Positions 1 to 3,560 of a stretch of DNA of 8,902 nucleotides are shown in pieces. The notes beneath the pieces were generated by a model. The model had not been told where the DNA came from, did not search any database, and worked only from the letters and a program-made list of their open reading frames with translations. Where the stretch lies: contig JACQBO010000013.1 in NCBI GenBank assembly GCA_016194465.1, forward strand, positions 1-8,902, read 5' to 3'. The translations under genes were made by a program, and so were the position numbers. Numbering within the stretch: position 1 is the stretch's first letter; the number at the start of each line of letters is the position of its first letter. This stretch comes from Candidatus Kerfeldbacteria bacterium (GTDB lineage: Bacteria; Patescibacteriota; Patescibacteriia; SBBC01; CAIJZX01).

Positions 1-92
1 CGCAAGACGTCATGCACCTTCGGACTAATCCGTCCGACTTTGACCGCGACCGCTAACTGTTTCATGGCGCTGGCAAAAGGATTGGTGGGCAT
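1..92 (-). CDS. Probable glutamate dehydrogenase (Glu/Leu/Phe/Val family), N-terminal fragment
   Basis: Only the first 30 codons and part of the next are in the window; the gene runs off the left edge. The reading begins MPTNPFASAMKQLAVAVKVG and continues to RISPKVHDVLR. The pattern NPF-x3-(M/L)KQL-x2-A is typical of the extreme N-terminus of NAD(P)-dependent glutamate dehydrogenases, which interconvert glutamate and 2-oxoglutarate plus ammonia. I chose the ATG at 92-90 because it keeps the NPF motif; a second in-frame ATG at 65-63 would remove it. The gene starts four bases after the stop of the reductase-like gene, so it is probably co-transcribed and translationally coupled; no clear Shine-Dalgarno is visible. 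The assignment rests on about 30 residues and none of the catalytic part is visible, so it is tentative. Confidence 0.5.
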   Translation of the reverse strand, partial: MPTNPFASAMKQLAVAVKVGRISPKVHDVL

Positions 93-96
93 ACAA

Positions 97-1086
97 TTAT
101 TTTTTTATGGACAGAGTTTCGTGATGGTGCGGCGGCGCCACGCCCCAATCGACGTGTCCGGATTTTGGCAGGCGGCCGGTCGACTGGAGATACTGGGCAA
201 CAGCTAAGGCCGCTTTGGCGCCTTCGCCGGCAGAAATAACCACCTGCTTCTCCGAAATATTGGTCACGTCGCCAGCGGCAAAAATGCCGGGGACGGTCGT
301 GGCATTGCTGCCGGGGTGAACGATGATTTGGTGGCGCCCGTCGAGATCAACCAAGTCTTTGACCAGGGCTGGATTGACCGTAAACCCTATTTCCACGAAC
401 ACCCCCTGCACCGGCAGCGATGTCGTGTGCCCACTTTGTTCCACGACGAGATGGGTGACATGATCGGTGCCTTGAATTTCTTTGGTCGTCGTCTCGGTCA
501 TGGTGGTTATGTTCCTGGTCTGCGCGACCCGGTCGATGAGAATTTTTTCTCCGCGAAATTCGGCATTGGTGGTGACTAAGGTGACCTCGGCCCCAATCTT
601 CGAGAGGACTAACGCCGCATCCATGGCGGAATTGCCGCCACCCACAACCGCTACGTGTTTTCCCTTGAAGGCTGGGCCATCGCTCATGACGGAATGTGAA
701 ACACCCTTGCCCGTTAATTCATGCTCGCCGGGAATATTCAGGTGGCGATGCGTCAGGCCTTGGGCAAAGATGACGGTTCGACTTTGGTAGGTGCCCCGGG
801 CGCCAGCCAGCTCGAATTGGTTGTTGGATGGCGTGACGCTTCGCACCTCGTCATTGATAATCCGGGCGCCATATTGTTCCGCTTGTTTCTGGAACGATTG
901 CATTAACTCCAATCCGTCGATGGCCGCAATCCCCGGGTAGTTTTCAATCAGACTCGTGGTCGCCGCTTGGCCACCAAGATCTTCGCTGATCACCACAACG
1001 GATAACCCTTGCCTCGCTCCAAACAAGCCGGCGGTCAGTCCGGCCGCTCCGCCGCCAATGATCAGAACATCAACGAGGTCTGACAT
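97..1086 (-). CDS. Thioredoxin reductase/AhpF-like FAD-dependent oxidoreductase lacking the redox CxxC
   Basis: A 329-residue flavoprotein of the low-molecular-weight thioredoxin reductase fold, of normal family length. The FAD-binding GGGAAG loop is at residues 11-16, the second nucleotide-binding loop GGGNSA at 149-154, and the C-terminal FAD motif GIFAAGD at 267-273, followed by a QVVISAGEGAKAAL stretch like that of AhpF. In true thioredoxin reductases the CxxC that reduces thioredoxin sits before DG at about residue 135. Here that segment reads HSVMSDG (SVMS, 132-135), and the protein has no cysteine anywhere. The HRR-type NADPH-specificity motif after the second loop is also absent (VTTN, 171-174), so NADH use is possible (inference). 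The tail is His-rich (PPHHHE). The ATG lies one base after the thioredoxin stop, implying tight coupling. It may pass electrons from NAD(P)H to another acceptor, like CxxC-less ferredoxin-NADP reductases of this fold, rather than directly to the neighbouring thioredoxin. The family is certain; the substrate is not. Confidence 0.85.
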   Translation of the reverse strand: MSDLVDVLIIGGGAAGLTAGLFGARQGLSVVVISEDLGGQAATTSLIENYPGIAAIDGLELMQSFQKQAEQYGARIINDEVRSVTPSNNQFELAGARGTYQSRTVIFAQGLTHRHLNIPGEHELTGKGVSHSVMSDGPAFKGKHVAVVGGGNSAMDAALVLSKIGAEVTLVTTNAEFRGEKILIDRVAQTRNITTMTETTTKEIQGTDHVTHLVVEQSGHTTSLPVQGVFVEIGFTVNPALVKDLVDLDGRHQIIVHPGSNATTVPGIFAAGDVTNISEKQVVISAGEGAKAALAVAQYLQSTGRLPKSGHVDWGVAPPHHHETLSIKK

Positions 1087-1087
1087 C

Positions 1088-1411
1088 CTACAAATGTTTG
1101 CTCAGCTCTGATTCAATGGCCGCTTTCTGGTGCAGGCCGACGCCTTGCCATACCAGCTTGCCATCTTTATAAATTCCGAGGGTAGGAATCGATAAGATAT
1201 TATATTGTTGAGAAATGTTGGGGTTCTCATCGACATCAATTTTGACGACTTTCACTTTCGCTCCCAGCGCTTCACCGATTTGCTCGATGATCGGGCTTTG
1301 GGTTTTGCAAGGATAACACCAGGTCGCCCAAAAATCGATCAGCACGGGTCGTCCTTTTTCGTTCAAGACTTCTTGTTGAAAGTTTTGATCAGTGCCAATA
1401 ACGCTAGGCAT
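1088..1411 (-). CDS. trxA: Thioredoxin with a WCYPC active site
   Basis: A 107-residue single-domain thioredoxin, the usual length for the cytosolic family, which reduces protein disulfides. The buried acidic residue D26, the active site W31-C32-Y33-P34-C35-K36, Pro40 and the cis-proline in SIPT (P76) all lie at their Escherichia coli thioredoxin positions. The only departure in the motif is Tyr for the usual Gly (WCGPC to WCYPC), which may alter redox potential or partner choice. The start is supported by AAGGA about 10 bases upstream of the ATG at 1411-1409. It lies 18 bases downstream of the repressor gene and one base upstream of the reductase-like gene, so the three read as one operon. 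The neighbouring flavoprotein has no cysteines, so the physiological reductant is uncertain. Confidence 0.95.
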   Translation of the reverse strand: MPSVIGTDQNFQQEVLNEKGRPVLIDFWATWCYPCKTQSPIIEQIGEALGAKVKVVKIDVDENPNISQQYNILSIPTLGIYKDGKLVWQGVGLHQKAAIESELSKHL

Positions 1412-1429
1412 GGTATCGTGTTCCTTTGC

Positions 1430-1681
1430 TCATGTCGTTTTTCGAAACGACGTCGTTAATAATTGTAGTTCATGAGAGGAAAGGCTCCGTCGGCGCAAAC
1501 GTCGCTCCAGTTCTTTTTGGAACACCAGGCCAGCGACTTCTTCCAGGCCAGCCCGAATGGCGCTGATTTGGTTCAGCACTTCTGTACAGGACCGTTTATG
1601 CATCAGCATTTTTTCAACGGCCGTCAGCTGCCCAGAAATAGTGTGGATTCTGGCACTCAGTGTTCGGGAAGCTTTTTTCAT
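1430..1681 (-). CDS. CsoR/RcnR/FrmR-family (DUF156) transcriptional repressor with one conserved cysteine
   Basis: An 83-residue all-helical regulator. The family signature is visible: ARIHTISGQLTAVEKML (10-26), then the ligand helix RSCTEVLNQISAIRAGLEEV (30-49). Members form tetramers that bind DNA and release it on metal, formaldehyde or persulfide binding. Cys32 matches the first conserved cysteine. Where copper sensors have His and a second Cys about 25 and 29 residues later, this protein has Glu57 and Arg61, so the canonical Cu(I) site is absent. The ATG at 1681-1679 is preferred to an ATG at 1747 because the promoter and operator lie between them; GGA sits six bases upstream. It is first in the operon with thioredoxin and the reductase-like protein, and its own promoter holds a 27-bp palindrome, indicating autorepression. 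The family call is firm; the inducer is unknown. Confidence 0.88.
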   Translation of the reverse strand: MKKASRTLSARIHTISGQLTAVEKMLMHKRSCTEVLNQISAIRAGLEEVAGLVFQKELERRLRRRSLSSHELQLLTTSFRKTT

Positions 1682-1690
1682 TATTTTTCC

Positions 1691-1717
1691 ACAATACACC
1701 CCCAGGGGGTGTATTGT
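1691..1717. promoter_or_regulatory. CsoR-type operator, perfect 27-bp palindrome
   Basis: Arms ACAATACACCCCC (1691-1703) and GGGGGTGTATTGT (1705-1717) are exact reverse complements around a single central base. A C-tract/G-tract core flanked by TA-rich sequence is typical of operators bound by CsoR/RcnR/FrmR-family tetramers. It covers the -10 and the whole spacer of the promoter for the repressor gene and overlaps its -35 by three bases, so occupancy should exclude RNA polymerase. Confidence 0.85.
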
Positions 1718-1720
1718 CAA
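1691..1720 (-). promoter_or_regulatory. Promoter of the repressor-thioredoxin-reductase operon
   Basis: Read on the minus strand, TTGACA (1720-1715, full -35 consensus) is followed by an 18-base spacer and TATTGT (1696-1691, 4 of 6 matches to the -10). The expected start site is only a few bases before the ATG at 1681, giving a very short leader. The operator palindrome lies within it. Confidence 0.7.
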
Positions 1721-1730
1721 GTTTTCGGTC

Positions 1731-1762
1731 AAAAAAAAGGCGCCCATGTTGCCATGAGCGCC
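1731..1762 (-). terminator. Rho-independent terminator of the Nudix gene
   Basis: On the minus strand a 10-bp stem GGCGCTCATG / CATGGGCGCC (one T-G wobble) closes a GCAA tetraloop and is followed at once by eight T residues (1738-1731). It starts 16 bases after the Nudix stop codon and ends just upstream of the repressor promoter -35, insulating the two transcription units. Confidence 0.9.
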
Positions 1763-1778
1763 GGGCTACTGAAGCAGT

Positions 1779-2462
1779 CTAGGCTTCGCGCAGCAGGTGG
1801 AGTCGCCGCAGCGCCAGGTAGGTGGTAGTGATACCAACCTGGTCGAGTACCCAGCCGCCCTCGATGAGTGACAGCCAGTCCCCGAGTGAGATGACGACCA
1901 GTTTCAGGTGTTCGGTCACGTCGAGTTTGGACTGACCGCGCATGTGCGGTCCGTCAATGTTTCCGAGGAAAGGGTAGAAGCACATCGTCGACTGACGCGA
2001 ACTCACCCCGAGTGGCTGGTTGCCCGTCAGCGACTCAACGCTCTCGAGCACCATCCCGGTCTCTTCCTCGAACTCACGTTTGGCGCAGGCTTCCCACGAG
2101 CCGCTGTCGGACTTGTTCATCACCCCGCTCGGCGGAACGAGCGAAATCTGCTCAGTCCCGTGCTTCCACTCGGCAACGATCGGCACGTACCGTCCAGGGA
2201 GCAAGGCAAACGTCGTGGCCCAATTCTTACCGACCGAGCGGAAACCGGTAAAAGGGTGGCCGTTCGGCTGCTTGAGGAACACGACTTCTGACTTGGGAGC
2301 GAACTTCAGTTCTCCCCTCTGTTCCTCGGTCAAGTCCGAGGCGATATATTCCTCGAGGCTCATGGTAGGCCGCTCATGATCCCATGGCTTGATGCCAAGT
2401 TCCCTCAACACCTCGAAGATATTGGTCGCCGTGACCCGCGGAAAACCAAAAATCTCGTCCAA
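1779..2462 (-). CDS. Nudix hydrolase family protein
   Basis: A 227-residue protein with the second half of the Nudix box intact, REFEEETGM at 129-137. This supplies the Glu residues that coordinate the metal for hydrolysis of nucleoside-diphosphate-linked substrates. The first half, GSWEACAK (121-128), is atypical: the upstream Gly-x5-Glu part does not match and the segment looks about one residue shorter than usual. The N-terminal 90 residues are not a recognised domain and may be a substrate-specificity extension. The start is TTG at 2462-2460, preceded by AAGGAG six bases upstream; the first internal ATG (residue 34) lacks such support. It is a single-gene unit with its own promoter and terminator, on the same strand as the redox operon. 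The substrate (ADP-ribose, NADH, nucleotide sugar or other) cannot be told from the sequence. Confidence 0.8.
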   Translation of the reverse strand: MDEIFGFPRVTATNIFEVLRELGIKPWDHERPTMSLEEYIASDLTEEQRGELKFAPKSEVVFLKQPNGHPFTGFRSVGKNWATTFALLPGRYVPIVAEWKHGTEQISLVPPSGVMNKSDSGSWEACAKREFEEETGMVLESVESLTGNQPLGVSSRQSTMCFYPFLGNIDGPHMRGQSKLDVTEHLKLVVISLGDWLSLIEGGWVLDQVGITTTYLALRRLHLLREA

Positions 2463-2522
2463 GGGTTTCTCCTTTGGTTAGAGTGGTTCGGGCCTGTAAA
2501 GGTCGAAATACAAGAACCGACT

Positions 2523-2551
2523 ACTATACAGTATCTAACTGAAAAAGTCAA
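2523..2551 (-). promoter_or_regulatory. Promoter of the Nudix gene
   Basis: On the minus strand, TTGACT (2551-2546), a 17-base spacer and TATAGT (2528-2523) make a near-consensus sigma-70-type promoter. The predicted start site leaves a leader of about 50 bases before the TTG start, with the AAGGAG ribosome binding site at its end. Confidence 0.75.
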
Positions 2552-2612
2552 TACTTAAGCCCTGGTTGTTCTTTTTTTCAAATTATTTATTTTTACCCCG
2601 GCCCCGCACCTT

Positions 2613-2644
2613 TGGCGAACTGTACCAGATTCGAACTAGTGATC
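2613..2644 (-). pseudogene. tRNA 3' fragment (T arm, acceptor strand, CCA)
   Basis: Read on the minus strand this has a complete T arm, ACTAG-TTCGAAT-CTGGT with all five pairs possible, then a 7-base acceptor strand ACAGTTC, discriminator G and CCA. No 5' acceptor strand (GAACTGT) or D arm occurs in the preceding 90 bases, which are A/T-rich. It is therefore an isolated 3' end of a tRNA gene rather than a functional tRNA. The sequence that follows carries AAGGTGCGGGG, a motif shared with the other tRNA ends here. Confidence 0.55.
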
Positions 2645-2693
2645 TAAAAATAAGGGTCGTAAAACAAAAAAATAGCCAACTTATTATCATCTC

Positions 2694-2739
2694 TGGCGGG
2701 CCAGAGGGGGAGTTGAACCCCTGACCCCTGTCCTGCACC
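2694..2739 (-). pseudogene. 3' half of a split tRNA-like gene
   Basis: On the minus strand it reads anticodon-stem strand GTGCAG, an over-long variable segment GACAGGGGTC, T arm AGGGG-TTCAACT-CCCCC, one extra base, acceptor strand CTGGCCC, discriminator G and CCA. The acceptor strand pairs at six of seven positions, and the anticodon strand completely, with the fragment at 2830-2863 on the other side of tRNA-Ala(CGC). The extra base beside the T stem and the long variable region suggest a decayed gene. It also contains a CTCTGGC/GCCAGAG inverted repeat. Confidence 0.5.
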
Positions 2740-2742
2740 TTT

Positions 2743-2815
2743 TGGACCCAGGGAGACTCGAACTCCCGACCTCCGCAATGCGAATGCGGCGCTCTACCAA
2801 CTGAGCTATGAGCCC
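2743..2815 (-). tRNA. tRNA-Ala (anticodon CGC)
   Basis: A 73-base cloverleaf on the minus strand. The acceptor stem GGGCTCA/TGGGTCC has two G-T wobbles; D arm GCTC/GAGC; anticodon stem CCGCA/TGCGG with loop TTCGCAT, giving anticodon CGC (codon GCG); variable AGGTC; T arm GGGAG-TTCGAGT-CTCCC; discriminator A. CCA is not encoded, unlike the other two tRNAs here. The gene is flanked by an imperfect inverted repeat, GTCCCGCACC upstream and GGTGCAGGAC downstream, and lies between two halves of another tRNA-like sequence. Confidence 0.92.
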
Positions 2816-2829
2816 AAAAGGTGCGGGAC

Positions 2830-2863
2830 GAAGTGCAGTGCTCTACCAATGAGTTACTGTCCC
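2830..2863 (-). pseudogene. 5' half of a split tRNA-like gene
   Basis: On the minus strand: acceptor strand GGGACAG, TA, D arm ACTC-ATTGGTA-GAGC (one A-C mismatch at the 10-25 pair), A26, anticodon-stem strand CTGCA, then loop start CTTC. The loop stops after the first two anticodon positions (TC-), so the ancestor could have been Gly, Arg or another TCN tRNA. The matching 3' half lies beyond tRNA-Ala(CGC) at 2694-2739. No expected 3' half follows directly. Confidence 0.55.
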
Positions 2864-2881
2864 ATATTTTATCTACTATGT

Positions 2882-2903
2882 CAATGTTCCTCAGGGAACA
2901 TTG
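2882..2903. repeat. Palindrome copy a, CAATGTTCC-TCAG-GGAACATTG
   Basis: Nine-base perfect arms around a 4-base centre. It shares the TGTTCC-N4-GGAACA core with three other copies in the tRNA spacers. The core matches the arms of ParB parS sites of the TGTTCCACGTGGAACA type, but the centre TCAG departs from it, so it could equally be a hairpin repeat. Confidence 0.7.
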
Positions 2904-2917
2904 TTATTCACTCAAAA

Positions 2918-2933
2918 TGTTCCTCGTGGAACA
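2918..2933. repeat. Palindrome copy b, TGTTCCTCGTGGAACA
   Basis: A 16-base near-palindrome (arms TGTTCC/GGAACA, centre TCGT). Its reverse complement, TGTTCCACGAGGAACA, differs by one base from the parS variant TGTTCCACGTGGAACA. It starts a 33-bp segment (2918-2950) repeated at 3126-3158. Confidence 0.7.
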
Positions 2934-2944
2934 ATCATATTTCT

Positions 2945-2978
2945 TGGCGGACCATAGCGGAATCGGACCGCTGACCTT
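2945..2978 (-). pseudogene. Duplicate 3' third of tRNA-Ala(GGC)
   Basis: On the minus strand this copies the variable loop, T arm, acceptor strand, discriminator and CCA of the adjacent tRNA-Ala(GGC). It matches 29 of 33 positions of the parent at 2992-3024. All four changes are transitions, including T55 to C in the T loop and A73 to G. No 5' half accompanies it, so it cannot form a cloverleaf. It begins 13 bases after the parent CCA. Confidence 0.7.
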
Positions 2979-2991
2979 CCCGCACCATTCC

Positions 2992-3067
2992 TGGTGGACC
3001 GTAGCGGGATCGAACCGCTGACCTCCTCCATGCCATGGAGGCACTCTACCAGCTGAGCTAACGGCCC
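2992..3067 (-). tRNA. tRNA-Ala (anticodon GGC), CCA encoded
   Basis: A 73-base cloverleaf plus encoded CCA on the minus strand. Acceptor GGGCCGT/ACGGTCC (one wobble); D arm GCTC/GAGT; anticodon stem CCTCC/GGAGG with loop ATGGCAT giving GGC (codons GCC and GCU); variable AGGTC; T arm AGCGG-TTCGATC-CCGCT; discriminator A. It lies between hairpin copies b and c and is followed by a partial copy of its own 3' end. Confidence 0.95.
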
Positions 3068-3090
3068 TTGTCTAATATTAGCACTTTTTT

Positions 3091-3112
3091 AAATGTTCCT
3101 CGAGGAACATTT
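3091..3112. repeat. Palindrome copy c, AAATGTTCC-TCGA-GGAACATTT
   Basis: A perfect 22-base palindrome including the centre TCGA; the core is TGTTCCTCGAGGAACA. It lies in the A/T-rich spacer upstream (minus strand) of tRNA-Ala(GGC). Confidence 0.75.
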
Positions 3113-3122
3113 GCTAATTACG

Positions 3123-3144
3123 TATTGTTCCTCGTGGAACAATA
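3123..3144. repeat. Palindrome copy d, TATTGTTCC-TCGT-GGAACAATA
   Basis: Nine-base perfect arms around TCGT. The bases outside the shared core differ from copies a and c (ATT... instead of AAT...) yet still pair, so the changes are compensatory. From 3126 it forms part of a 33-bp segment repeated at 2918-2950. Confidence 0.75.
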
Positions 3145-3158
3145 ATATTTCTTGGCGG
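3126..3158. repeat. 33-bp direct repeat (second copy at 2918-2950)
   Basis: The two copies lie 208 bases apart in the same orientation and differ at a single position (A at 3144, C at 2936). Each starts with a TGTTCC-TCGT-GGAACA palindrome and ends TTTCTTGGCGG. In the 2918 copy the end overlaps the CCA terminus of the partial tRNA-Ala, so the module appears to have been duplicated together with tRNA ends. Confidence 0.7.
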
Positions 3159-3195
3159 CGCCAAGAACCCGAGCGAATGAGCGAGTGGTTCTTGG
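3149..3195. repeat. Overlapping inverted repeats at the 3' end of tRNA-Arg
   Basis: TTCTTGGC (3149-3156) pairs with GCCAAGAA (3160-3167) across three bases. CCAAGAACC (3161-3169) also pairs with GGTTCTTGG (3187-3195). The shared middle arm cannot be in both stems at once. The distal arm includes the encoded CCA of tRNA-Arg, so in the minus-strand transcript the tRNA 3' end could be held in a 9-bp helix by its trailer. Confidence 0.5.
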
Positions 3196-3267
3196 TGCCC
3201 CTGAAAGGAATCGAACCTCCATCGCGCCCTTAGGACGGGCTTGCTCTGTCCATTGAGCTACAGGGGC
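3193..3267 (-). tRNA. tRNA-Arg (anticodon CCU), CCA encoded
   Basis: A 72-base cloverleaf plus encoded CCA on the minus strand. The acceptor GCCCCTG/CAGGGGC is fully paired; D arm GCTC/GAGC; anticodon arm AGCCC/GGGCG (outermost A-G mismatch) with loop GTCCTAA giving CCT, which reads AGG; a four-base variable loop CGAT; T arm GGAGG-TTCGATT-CCTTT with wobbles; discriminator A. It begins 16 bases after the stop of the small membrane-protein gene and may share its transcript. Confidence 0.94.
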
Positions 3268-3283
3268 CAGTAGAGTCGCAAAA

Positions 3284-3448
3284 CTATTTTCCTAGGTATT
3301 GGGTCAGAATTTTTCTGCCAATTTTAGAAATTTCCCCTGTTTTTAAGTCATAGATCTTTAAGCCAGCCAGAAAAATTGCAAAAATCCCGACGATACTGAC
3401 CAATAGTAGAAGATCTGACCTAATTTCAAAACTTTCATTCTTTTCCAT
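3284..3448 (-). CDS. Small single-pass membrane protein, 54 residues
   Basis: An ATG at 3448-3446 opens a 54-codon frame ending in TAG. The product begins MEKNESFEIRSD, then has one strongly hydrophobic helix, roughly LLLLVSIVGIFAIFLAGL (13-30), and a basic tail KIYDLKTGEISKIGRKILTQ. The layout (polar start, one membrane helix, positive C-terminus) is that of a real small membrane protein, probably with the tail in the cytoplasm. I recognise no family. No Shine-Dalgarno is visible; a weak promoter just upstream would give an almost leaderless message. It sits between the divergent promoter of the giant surface-protein gene and the tRNA locus, so it may be carried on the tRNA precursor transcript. 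No homology support is available. Confidence 0.55.
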   Translation of the reverse strand: MEKNESFEIRSDLLLLVSIVGIFAIFLAGLKIYDLKTGEISKIGRKILTQYLGK

Positions 3449-3459
3449 GGCGAATTAAG

Positions 3460-3488
3460 AGTTTAGCCAAATTTTTAGAAAAAAGCAA
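3460..3488 (-). promoter_or_regulatory. Possible weak promoter for the small membrane protein and tRNAs
   Basis: On the minus strand TTGCTT (3488-3483), a 17-base spacer and TAAACT (3465-3460) resemble a sigma-70-type promoter, with 3 of 6 and 4 of 6 matches. The start site would fall within about 10 bases of the ATG at 3448. The region is A/T-rich, so a chance match is possible. Confidence 0.3.
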
Positions 3489-3496
3489 TTAAATCA

Positions 3497-3525
3497 TTGA
3501 CAGGAACATTTTTTTCTGCTATAAT
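3497..3525 (+). promoter_or_regulatory. Full-consensus sigma-70-type promoter of the giant surface-protein gene
   Basis: TTGACA (3497-3502), a 17-base spacer containing seven consecutive T residues, and TATAAT (3520-3525) match the consensus at all twelve positions. The expected start near 3532 gives a leader of about 28 bases. The leader carries the ribosome binding site AGAAGGAAAG just before the ATG at 3561. A gene with this promoter should be strongly expressed. Confidence 0.88.
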
Positions 3526-3560
3526 ATAATTGCCTAAAAACAAAAAGAAGGAAAGAAATC

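Noticed and set aside
1682..1747. Upstream extension of the DUF156 repressor to an ATG at 1747
   Set aside because: It would run through the promoter and operator, and the extra 22 residues do not belong to the family.
2583..2849. Minus-strand 88-codon open frame across the tRNA locus
   Set aside because: It translates tRNA-Ala(CGC) and tRNA fragments; its SSVGRAPHSHCGGREFESP-like peptide is a typical artefact of reading through tRNA genes.
2882..3158. Palindromes considered as a CRISPR array
   Set aside because: Only four short palindromes with irregular spacing, interrupted by tRNA genes, and no cas genes in the window.
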